Source: Bacillota bacterium (GTDB lineage Bacteria; Bacillota; Clostridia; Christensenellales; Aristaeellaceae). From it: a stretch of 5,331 nt of DNA. The first letter of the stretch is position 1. Each line of letters begins with the position of its first letter. Under the pieces are notes generated by a model, which was not told the origin of the DNA, ran no database searches, and saw nothing but the letters and a program-made list of their open reading frames with translations. The stretch is taken from positions 1-5,331 of the forward strand of contig JAEZJP010000264.1 in NCBI GenBank assembly GCA_023415715.1, written 5' to 3'. This document shows, one piece after another, positions 1-5,331 of this stretch. The position numbers and the translations under genes are program-made.

Positions 1-1
1 G

Positions 2-211
2 CTAAGAGCCCGCGGCAAGCGGTTCATGGAGGTGGCCCACCGCTCCACCGTGGCCAGGGAAATACTGGCCGTGGCGGGCATGCACTACCTGGACATCGCA
101 TCCATCGAAGGCTATGTGAAGCTGACCGCGCTGCCCAAGGAACTACAGGCGGATACGAGCCTTAAGGAAGTCATTGAGGATATGTCCATTGAGGAGGAAT
201 ACCCGATCTAG
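2..211 (+). CDS. C-terminal end of an unrecognised protein (5' partial)
   Basis: The frame is open from the window edge and ends at TAG 209-211, so this is the last 69 residues of a protein that starts upstream. An ATG at 26 is in frame, but the codons before it (reading LRARGKRF) are also open and look like ordinary coding sequence, so that ATG is probably internal. The visible part has a central stretch with regularly spaced hydrophobic residues (AREILAVAGMHYLDIASIEG) and a strongly acidic tail ending EDMSIEEEYPI. I see no metal-binding, nucleotide-binding or membrane signature. I do not recognise the family and assign no function. It converges on gapN with 7 bases between the two stop codons. 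Its codon use looks like that of its neighbours, so it is likely a real gene and not a shadow. Confidence 0.72.
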   Translation, partial: LRARGKRFMEVAHRSTVAREILAVAGMHYLDIASIEGYVKLTALPKELQADTSLKEVIEDMSIEEEYPI

Positions 212-218
212 CTGATGC

Positions 219-1679
219 TCAGCGGGCTTCCAGGTTGAACACCACAGCCTTGGGCCGCGTCATGGCCTCAATGGAGTATTTAACGCCCTGGGTGCCCATG
301 CCGGAGGCCTTCACGCCCAGGAAGGGGAAATGGTCGGGGCCGCGCTCCGTTTTGTTATTGATTTGTACCGTGCCCACCTCCAGGCGGCCGGCGATATGGA
401 AGGCGTTGTGGATATTGCTTGTGAATACCGAGGATTGAAGACCGTATTCCGAACGGTTGGCAATGTCGATGGCTTCCTCCGTATCCTTCACCCGAAGAAT
501 GGGCAGCACCGGGCCGAAAGGCTCCTCCCAAGCCAGACGCATATCGGTAGTTACGTTGTCGATCAGCGTTGGGTAAATCAGATCGCCCTCGCGCCGGCCT
601 CCGATTAACACCTTTGCCCCCTTTTTCACGGCGTCATCCATGAGATCCATCACAAAATCGGCTGCCTTGGTATTGATCAGCGGCACAATCACCGCATTTT
701 TGCGGGGATCGCCCACCGGAAGCTTCTCGATGCGGGATAGGAGTTTGGGCACCAATGCATCAGCAACATCATCCTCCACCAGGATGCGCTTGACTGCCGT
801 GCAGCGTTGGCCGGAATAGGAATAGGCGCCGGAAACGATGTTGTCTGCCGCAAAGTCAAGATCGGCGTCTTTTAAAACGATGGCCGCGTCCTTGCCGCCA
901 AGCTCCAGCAAAAGGGGTACCATGCCCGAAAGCTTGGATATATGCCGGCCGACCTCCGTGCTGCCGGTAAAGTTGATGAAATTAATGCCAGGGTGGGTGA
1001 CGATGTAATCGCCGATGTCGCTGCCCCGGCCCGTGACGGTATTGAGGATGCCGTTTGGCAGGCCTGCCTCCTGGAATACCTGCGCCAGGTATAATGCGCT
1101 GACCGCCCCCTGTGTGGCGGGTTTCAATATTACGGCATTTCCGCCGATGAGCGCGGGAGCCACCTTGGAAACAGAAAGGTTGATAGGGTAGTTGAAAGGC
1201 GAAATGGCCAGAACCGTACCCAGCGGCACCCGTGTCACGTAGGATATTTTGTTTTTGCTGCCGCCTGGGAAATTCTCGCCGCTGATGGCTTCCCCCGCCA
1301 TGCTTTTGCCCACATCAGCCGTATAGCGCAAAAAGTCAGCGGTGCGCCTGACTTCGGAAATGGCGGATTTTTCATCCTTGGCGATTTCCATGGTAAGCAT
1401 GCCCGCGATTTCCTTTTCGTTCTGCTCCATAAGCTCCGCGGCCTTGTATAATACCGCCGCCCTCTCATGTATGGGCGTCCCGGCCCAGACATGCAGGTTT
1501 TCCTTGGTGTTTGCAATAGCCCTGTCCACATCTTCCCGCGTCATGGCAGGGACCCTGCCCACAAGGGAACCATCCACGGGGGACATGATCTCTATAAAGG
1601 CGTTGGAGGAGGCTTTGGTCCACTCACCGTCCAATAAATTGCAAAAGGCCTTACCTTCGCCGCATAGCTTTCTGAACAT
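219..1679 (-). CDS. gapN: NADP-dependent non-phosphorylating glyceraldehyde-3-phosphate dehydrogenase (GapN)
   Basis: This cytosolic enzyme of the aldehyde dehydrogenase superfamily oxidises glyceraldehyde-3-phosphate irreversibly to 3-phosphoglycerate. It makes NADPH and bypasses the ATP-yielding phosphoglycerate kinase step. The 486-residue length is normal. Visible active-site residues are Asn163 (PFNYP), general base Glu259 (LELGGKD), catalytic Cys293 (SGQRCTAVKR) and Glu386 (EEPFGP). The C-terminal block NNKTERGPDHFPFLG at 441-455 is typical of GapN and separates it from succinate-semialdehyde and other ALDHs. Arg112, Tyr164, Arg292 and Arg446 match the phosphate- and substrate-binding positions known from streptococcal GapN. 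The start is ATG at 1679-1677, preceded by an AAAGGCGG ribosome binding site with 8 bases between. It is divergent from the Fe-S aldo/keto reductase across 204 bases; I found no convincing promoter on its own side. The function call is firm; the exact NADP preference is inferred from the family. Confidence 0.95.
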   Translation of the reverse strand: MFRKLCGEGKAFCNLLDGEWTKASSNAFIEIMSPVDGSLVGRVPAMTREDVDRAIANTKENLHVWAGTPIHERAAVLYKAAELMEQNEKEIAGMLTMEIAKDEKSAISEVRRTADFLRYTADVGKSMAGEAISGENFPGGSKNKISYVTRVPLGTVLAISPFNYPINLSVSKVAPALIGGNAVILKPATQGAVSALYLAQVFQEAGLPNGILNTVTGRGSDIGDYIVTHPGINFINFTGSTEVGRHISKLSGMVPLLLELGGKDAAIVLKDADLDFAADNIVSGAYSYSGQRCTAVKRILVEDDVADALVPKLLSRIEKLPVGDPRKNAVIVPLINTKAADFVMDLMDDAVKKGAKVLIGGRREGDLIYPTLIDNVTTDMRLAWEEPFGPVLPILRVKDTEEAIDIANRSEYGLQSSVFTSNIHNAFHIAGRLEVGTVQINNKTERGPDHFPFLGVKASGMGTQGVKYSIEAMTRPKAVVFNLEAR

Positions 1680-1794
1680 CTCAAATTCCGCCTTTCTGAT
1701 GGGGTTCTGTTCATTGGAGCCCCAATTGGTTTATGGACAGATTATTGCGCGGTGAACGGTTTTTTACACTTTTTTATGGGAAGCGGTTTTTTTC

Positions 1795-1824
1795 TTGACG
1801 GCGGCAGCACAGATTTGATATATT
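1795..1824 (+). promoter_or_regulatory. Candidate sigma-A-type promoter for the aldo/keto reductase
   Basis: TTGACG at 1795-1800 matches the -35 consensus at five of six bases. TATATT at 1819-1824 matches the -10 consensus at five of six. The spacer is 18 bases, slightly longer than ideal; GATATA at 1817-1822 is an alternative -10 with a 16-base spacer. A start of transcription near 1831 would give a leader of about 50 bases before the ATG at 1884. The stretch just upstream (1757-1794) is rich in T tracts. This is a by-eye prediction. Confidence 0.5.
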
Positions 1825-1845
1825 TACGTTAATACTGCAAATATA
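1819..1845. promoter_or_regulatory. Candidate operator: AT-rich inverted repeat over the -10 and start region
   Basis: The arms TATATTT (1819-1825) and AAATATA (1839-1845) are perfect inverted copies separated by 13 bases, and C1827 pairs with G1837 further in. The repeat covers the proposed -10 box and the predicted transcription start, where a repressor would block initiation. The low-complexity AT content makes chance matches fairly likely, and no neighbouring regulator gene is visible to pair with it. Confidence 0.25.
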
Positions 1846-1883
1846 CATATAGGAAGCTGACTTATGAAAAAGGGGGACTGCAA

Positions 1884-2993
1884 ATGGAATACAGGCGATT
1901 TGGAAAAACGGGCCTTACTACCTCACTGCTGGGGTTTGGCGGGTTCCACCTGCTGGAGATACCGCTGAAGGAAGCGGAAAAGTTATTGAATTCCTATCTG
2001 GATGCCGGTGGGAACTACATTGAGACAGCGCTGAGCTACGGGGCAGGAGAATCGGAGAGGAAGATCGGGCGCTCTGTGATGCACCGGCGCGATGATTTTA
2101 TTTTGGTTTCCAAGATTGGCTTAAGGGACAAAAAGAGCGCTGAGGAGGCTATCGGCCAATCACTGAAAAATTTAAATACGGATCATTTGGATGTGCTGCT
2201 GATGCATGCGGTGGGGTCCATAGAAGAACTGGATACCATCCTTTCGGAGAATGGCGCATATCAGGCAGCATTGGAGGCAAAGAAGGCCGGTAAGATCAAA
2301 CACATTGGCCTTTCCATGCATGGCTGGCCGGGGCCGCTGGTGGAAGCGCTGAACCGGGACCGCTTCGAGGCGGTGATGACCACCGTCAACTACTATGACC
2401 GTTTCAACTATCCGGAGATCGAAAATCAGCTTCTGCCCCTGGCAAAGGAAAAGGATGCGGGTATAATCCTCATGAAGCCGCTTGGCGACGGATTTTTATA
2501 CAAATCCCCGGAGCAGGCCTTCAGGTACGCTTTTTCCCGGCCCGTTTCCGTGGTGGTGGCCGGCATCAACAGCGAGAAAATGCTCAAGGATGATTTAGGC
2601 TACGCAGAGAGCTTTGTGCCCATGACGAAAGAGGAAGAGGACGCACTATTTACAAATGCGCCGGAGCTTTCTAATTACGTTTGCCGCCAGTGCGGAAAGT
2701 GCTCCTGCCCTGTGGGCATCAATATCCCTGAGGTATTTGCGTGTGAGGGGTATTTTGACCGGCAGATGGCAAGGGGAAAAGTGCAGAATACGGCGGAATA
2801 TGCATTGGCCGAGCGGCTTCGCTTCTGGTTTGGCAACAAGGAACTGGGCCGCAAACGGTATGAGGCCATGGAAATAAAGGGAGACGCGTGCACGCAGTGC
2901 GGGGAATGCCTAAAAATGTGCCCGTATCATATCGATATTCCCTACAAGATGAATCTGGCGGATTACAAGCTGGCGGGGAAAGAAATCTACTGA
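1884..2993 (+). CDS. Aldo/keto reductase with C-terminal Fe-S motifs
   Basis: A 369-residue predicted oxidoreductase of the COG1453 type: an aldo/keto reductase TIM barrel (about residues 1-250) followed by a ferredoxin-like tail. The N-terminus MEYRRFGKTGL is the usual first strand of the family, which supports the ATG at 1884; AGGGGG at 1871-1876 lies 7 bases upstream. The catalytic tetrad maps to Glu47, Tyr52, Lys77 and His108; the first is normally Asp (motif here IETALSYG). The tail has two cysteine sets: C267-x2-C270-x2-C273-x-C275-P and the classic C336-x2-C339-x2-C342-x3-C346-P, consistent with up to two [4Fe-4S] clusters. The enzyme has no signal peptide or membrane segment and is probably cytosolic. 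The family is expected to use a nicotinamide cofactor for carbonyl/alcohol chemistry; the substrate is unknown. It stands alone, divergent from gapN and convergent with the Amr operon, so context does not settle its role. Confidence 0.93.
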   Translation: MEYRRFGKTGLTTSLLGFGGFHLLEIPLKEAEKLLNSYLDAGGNYIETALSYGAGESERKIGRSVMHRRDDFILVSKIGLRDKKSAEEAIGQSLKNLNTDHLDVLLMHAVGSIEELDTILSENGAYQAALEAKKAGKIKHIGLSMHGWPGPLVEALNRDRFEAVMTTVNYYDRFNYPEIENQLLPLAKEKDAGIILMKPLGDGFLYKSPEQAFRYAFSRPVSVVVAGINSEKMLKDDLGYAESFVPMTKEEEDALFTNAPELSNYVCRQCGKCSCPVGINIPEVFACEGYFDRQMARGKVQNTAEYALAERLRFWFGNKELGRKRYEAMEIKGDACTQCGECLKMCPYHIDIPYKMNLADYKLAGKEIY

Positions 2994-3263
2994 TTGCAGG
3001 TTGAAGCGTTATCGAATAAGTATACTTCCTCCGCTTACTAAAGGTCGGAACTCTGCGGGCGATTGATAATCGCCCCTACACCCGCAAGGAGATTGTTGTC
3101 TTTTCTGCCGTGACATATGGGAACCGGGAGAAAAGATAATCCCTCTTTACGATGTAGGGGCGATTATTAATCGCGCGCCTGCGCTGGTTTTTATCAGCAT
3201 CGTTTTCTTTTGGAACGACCACCGTATGTTATGCACCTATCATTTGCAATGCATGCAGCCGGA
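2994..3263. other. Convergent intergenic region
   Basis: This 270-base gap separates the stop of the aldo/keto reductase from the stop of amrS. Apart from the palindromic element at 3055-3178 it holds a 10-base perfect palindrome AAGTATACTT (3018-3027). I see no small gene with a credible ribosome binding site, no tRNA-like fold, and no classical hairpin-plus-T-tract terminator on either strand. The short T run at 3187-3191 just after the element is the nearest thing to a terminator tail for the plus strand. Confidence 0.6.
3055..3178. repeat. 124-base imperfect palindrome, MITE-like repeat element
   Basis: The outer arms at 3055-3080 and 3153-3178 are inverted copies over 26 bases with two mismatches. 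Each arm is itself a small palindrome: an 8-base stem around GAT at 3057-3075, and a 6-base stem around ATT at 3160-3174. Inner arms TCTTTTCTGCCG (3099-3110) and CGGGAGAAAAGA (3125-3136) pair over 12 bases with one mismatch, leaving a 14-base loop at 3111-3124. The whole unit can therefore fold into one long hairpin. It sits between two convergent genes and contains no ORF. The arm core GATAATCGCCCCTACA resembles short repeats I recall as frequent in clostridial intergenic regions; that is memory, not a search. It may be a non-autonomous mobile element and may also terminate transcription from both sides. CTGCG at 3053-3057 and 3179-3183 could be a target duplication, but the left copy overlaps the arm. 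Confidence 0.7.
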
Positions 3264-4169
3264 TCATACATTCCCTAATAGCACCGTCTCCAGGTTTTCC
3301 TTTGCGACATTCGCCAGCTTGCGCATTAAATTGATGTCCGTGGGCTGCTTGTCACGCATCTTCCGCCTGGGGAAAAACCGCGTGATATGCAGGGGAATGG
3401 TTCTGTCAACCCCGGTGACCCAGGCGGAGAGATTTTGCATTTCCTCCGGCGTGTCGTTTTCCCCTGGTACGATCAATGCAGTCAGCTCCACATGGCTAGC
3501 TTTGGCTGCGGTACGGATGAATTCCAATACGGTATCAAGATCGCCGCCCAGTTTTTTGTAATACTCCTGTGTGAATCCTTTCAGGTCAATGTTGAAGGCG
3601 TCGATGTAGGGCAGTACCTCCTCAAGCACTTCCCGGCTGGCGGAACCGTTTGTCACGACGACATTTAGCATATGGCGCTCGCGCACAAGCTTTGCGGTAT
3701 CGCGCACGAATTCAAAACCCACCATGGGCTCGTTGTAGGTAAAGGCAACGCCGATATTGCCCTTGGGTTTCAGCTTTTCCGCCATCGCGGCAAGCTCCTC
3801 CGGCTGCATTCTTTCAACATCCACATCGTTTGCGCCGGCCGCCGCAATGGATGCATTCTGGCAAAAGGGGCAGTCAAGATTGCAGCCGAAGCTACCCACC
3901 GACAGAACCATGCTGCCGGGGTGGAAAAAAGCCAGCGGCTTTTTCTCAATAGGGTCCAGCGCGACGGAGGTCAAAAGGCCATAGTTTGAACAGATGCTTT
4001 TCCCGTTTTCATTTTTCCTGGCACGGCACCGCCCTGTTTGGCCTTCCTTCAGATGGCAATGATGCATGCACACCTTACAGATAATCTCATTGATGACGCA
4101 CCACCTCGAATCGCTGTAGCGAGATCTTCTCGTTTTCCCGTATGCTGGCCTTGCGCCTGGCGATTGCAA
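3264..4169 (-). CDS. amrS: AmmeMemoRadiSam system radical SAM enzyme (AmrS)
   Basis: A cytosolic radical SAM protein, related to pyruvate formate-lyase activating enzymes (COG1180), that accompanies AmrA and AmrB; its substrate is not established. Numbering from the TTG at 4169, the radical SAM motif is C96-x3-C100-x2-C103 (GCNLDCPFCQN). An N-terminal cysteine set, C31, C34, C38 and C48, is typical of AmrS. Other family blocks are DPIEKKPL (72-79) and TYNEP (144-148). The protein stops at LLGNV, so it is the short form lacking the C-terminal CPxCG module of longer AmrS proteins. The start is uncertain: TTG 4169 is the only NTG codon that keeps Cys31. It has AAAGGA 5 bases upstream but overlaps amrB-amrA by 83 bases, whereas homologs usually begin a few residues before the first cysteine, around 4094-4083. 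GTG at 4073 or ATG at 4067 would lose the first cysteines. It is the second gene of the operon. Confidence 0.92.
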   Translation of the reverse strand: MQSPGARPAYGKTRRSRYSDSRWCVINEIICKVCMHHCHLKEGQTGRCRARKNENGKSICSNYGLLTSVALDPIEKKPLAFFHPGSMVLSVGSFGCNLDCPFCQNASIAAAGANDVDVERMQPEELAAMAEKLKPKGNIGVAFTYNEPMVGFEFVRDTAKLVRERHMLNVVVTNGSASREVLEEVLPYIDAFNIDLKGFTQEYYKKLGGDLDTVLEFIRTAAKASHVELTALIVPGENDTPEEMQNLSAWVTGVDRTIPLHITRFFPRRKMRDKQPTDINLMRKLANVAKENLETVLLGNV

Positions 4170-5331
4170 TTTGATCCTTTACGGTATCGATTCCAGGAAG
4201 GTTGGGCAGCAGCAAACCGCGCCTGTGGCCCGAGGTTACGATCACACCGTAACGCTTGACATCAAGATCGTCGGGGGATGGAATATCCTCCGCATCACCC
4301 AGCACATCCACACTGTATACAAGCTCATCCAATTCATCCGGCTGGACCGGATCAAAACGAGGGTCCTGGGCGCCGGCGCTGACGGCGTTTTGTATGATCT
4401 CCGCAGCAATGCTTTTGGTGGTGGCTGAAATGGTGCCGATGCAGCCGCGGAGCTGGCCGTTCTTTTTCAATGATACGAATACACCAGCCCGTTTGATAGT
4501 CATTTCATCCGGCAGGCCTTTGGGCAGTGCAATGGTTTCTCCGCGCTCAACGTAGGCTTCCAGCGTCTGCCGGGCCAGGCGCACATAATCATCCTCCGCT
4601 TCCTTGCGCTTTTCCATTTCCTTCATCTGTTCCGTCAAATAATCGCCCAGAAAATGGCGGCTTTCAGACGGTCCTTGGGGAAGATAGGTGCATACGCCGT
4701 ATCCTACGCCAAACGGACCTTCATAGGACAGCTTTTCGGCTTTGACATTCAAACCATCAAAACACCCCGCCATGATCACAAAGGAGCGGTGGCCGCATTC
4801 GCCCGCGCTTTCGCAAAAGTCCGGGTCAAAGTGGAACAGTTCGCCAAAGGATGCCCCGGCCATGGCGTCCATAATTTTTTCATCATAGGCCGGGCCTTCC
4901 GGCGCAAAGCCGTAGGGACCGTCCTCCTTGAGCCTGTGGGACAGGTCGCCGCTGGCGATGATGGCGATACTCCTGCCCATGCTGTCCGCTGTTTCGCGAA
5001 TGAGCATGCCCAGCTTATAATGGTCCGGATAGCTTAAACCGGATAGCCCGATCCGAACTACCTTGCAGGGGATATCGCCCCCATAGGCATCCCGCAAAAA
5101 GATCAAAGGCACCATGGAGGCATGATCCAGCTTTTTGTCCCGCTCGCCCAAGGTGCCTGCCGGCAATTCGCATGCGTCGGCGCGGCGGCTAAGCTCCGTT
5201 ACATAGGGCGCGTCATACGCAACCTCCAGCTGCACCTCGCCTGCGTGAAACTGGGCGAGGCTGCCTTTGGCCGACGTGCCCGGGGAAATGTGGAAGTAAT
5301 CACCATACAGCGCGCTGTGCGGCGTGATGAC
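4087..5331 (-). CDS. amrB-amrA: AmmeMemoRadiSam fusion protein AmrB-AmrA (5' partial)
   Basis: The minus-strand frame is open to the window edge; 414 residues are visible and the N-terminus is missing. The GTG at 5235 is internal, since the codons before it encode conserved AmrB sequence (DYFHISPG, visible residues 12-19). Visible residues 1 to about 220 are the Memo-like, LigB/class III extradiol dioxygenase fold domain. Its retained candidate metal or active-site positions are His70 (DHAS), His132 (SGDLSH) and Cys179 (ECGHRS); the earlier histidine motifs lie outside the window. A charged linker (about 228-247) leads to an AMMECR1 domain (AmrA, about 248-414) with the signature LRGCIG at 294-299 and DPRF at 323-326. 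AmrA and AmrB are separate proteins in many organisms; here they are one chain. The biochemical role is unresolved; a linked modification of an unknown substrate with AmrS has been proposed. It ends at TGA 4089-4087, overlapping amrS. The operon promoter is outside the window. Confidence 0.95.
   Translation of the reverse strand, partial: VITPHSALYGDYFHISPGTSAKGSLAQFHAGEVQLEVAYDAPYVTELSRRADACELPAGTLGERDKKLDHASMVPLIFLRDAYGGDIPCKVVRIGLSGLSYPDHYKLGMLIRETADSMGRSIAIIASGDLSHRLKEDGPYGFAPEGPAYDEKIMDAMAGASFGELFHFDPDFCESAGECGHRSFVIMAGCFDGLNVKAEKLSYEGPFGVGYGVCTYLPQGPSESRHFLGDYLTEQMKEMEKRKEAEDDYVRLARQTLEAYVERGETIALPKGLPDEMTIKRAGVFVSLKKNGQLRGCIGTISATTKSIAAEIIQNAVSAGAQDPRFDPVQPDELDELVYSVDVLGDAEDIPSPDDLDVKRYGVIVTSGHRRGLLLPNLPGIDTVKDQIAIARRKASIRENEKISLQRFEVVRHQ
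4101..4107 (-). promoter_or_regulatory. Shine-Dalgarno-like site at the amrB-amrA / amrS junction
   Basis: On the minus strand GAGGTGG occupies 4107-4101, inside the last codons of the AmrA domain. It lies 10 bases before ATG 4090-4088, which overlaps the upstream TGA as ATGA but is in the wrong frame for AmrS and closes after 13 codons. It lies 6 bases before the in-frame ATC at 4094-4092. The site may direct coupled initiation of amrS, but which start codon it serves is unresolved. The bases also encode Glu-Val-Val of the upstream protein, so the match could be incidental. Confidence 0.4.

Noticed and set aside
211..223. Hairpin GCTGA-TGC-TCAGC between the first gene and gapN, as a terminator
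   Set aside because: The stem is only 5 base pairs, it overlaps the gapN stop codon, and no T tract follows on either strand.
1342..1755. 137-codon plus-strand ORF opposite the 5' half of gapN
   Set aside because: It is antisense to the strongly conserved GapN coding frame, has no credible ribosome binding site, and its translation is serine- and leucine-rich without any domain signal.
1741..1765. AATAAT-like -10 box for gapN on the minus strand
   Set aside because: The matching -35 at the right distance agrees at only about three of six bases, so I do not annotate a gapN promoter.
3243..3266. Possible UGA readthrough of amrS into SGCMHCK, reminiscent of the CxxCGK end of long AmrS forms
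   Set aside because: The extension is only seven residues before two stop codons, there is no evident selenocysteine-insertion hairpin, and short AmrS proteins ending at GN-x are a normal form.
3226..3561. Plus-strand ORFs running from the intergenic region into amrS
   Set aside because: Nearly all of their length is antisense to the conserved AmrS C-terminal half, with no ribosome binding site or family signature.
4654..5037. 127-codon plus-strand ORF opposite the AmrB domain
   Set aside because: It is the complement of conserved AmrB codons. Long antisense ORFs are common in this moderately GC-rich codon pattern, and no start signal supports it.
5233..5235. GTG as the start of the AmrB-AmrA protein
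   Set aside because: The 32 codons upstream to the window edge encode recognisable AmrB sequence, so the gene continues beyond the window.

Overview
The window looks like chromosomal DNA of an anaerobic Clostridia-type Firmicute. This is inferred from the mix of genes: a non-phosphorylating GAPDH (GapN), an aldo/keto reductase carrying two C-terminal iron-sulfur motifs, a fused AmrB-AmrA protein beside a short radical SAM enzyme of the AmmeMemoRadiSam set, and clear purine-rich ribosome binding sites. GC content is moderate. There are no phage, insertion-sequence, CRISPR or RNA genes that I can see.

Layout, left to right. Positions 2-211 (+) hold the last 69 codons of a gene that begins outside the window; I do not recognise it. 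It converges, with only 7 bases between stop codons, on gapN at 219-1679 (-). A 204-base divergent intergenic region separates gapN from a Fe-S aldo/keto reductase at 1884-2993 (+). That region holds a plausible sigma-A-type promoter for the reductase, with an AT-rich inverted repeat lying over its -10 and start region. The 270-base gap at 2994-3263 lies between convergent genes and is largely filled by a 124-base imperfect palindrome (3055-3178) that resembles a small non-coding repeat element. The right half is a minus-strand operon: an AmrB-AmrA fusion, whose 5' end lies beyond base 5331, followed by the AmrS-type radical SAM enzyme ending at 3264.

How the genes may work together. GapN oxidises glyceraldehyde-3-phosphate directly to 3-phosphoglycerate and yields NADPH. 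The divergent reductase is probably also a redox enzyme using nicotinamide cofactors and Fe-S clusters, but its substrate cannot be read from sequence. AmrB (Memo/LigB-like), AmrA (AMMECR1) and AmrS (radical SAM) form a widely conserved but biochemically unresolved three-part system, here packed into two ORFs. No direct link between this system and the two left-hand metabolic genes is visible.

The points most worth a second look are: the irregular start of the AmrS gene, where the expected ATGA overlap start is out of frame and a single-base change or a non-standard start would be needed; the palindromic element at 3055-3178; the Asp-to-Glu replacement in the reductase's catalytic tetrad; and the operator-like repeat in the divergent promoter region.
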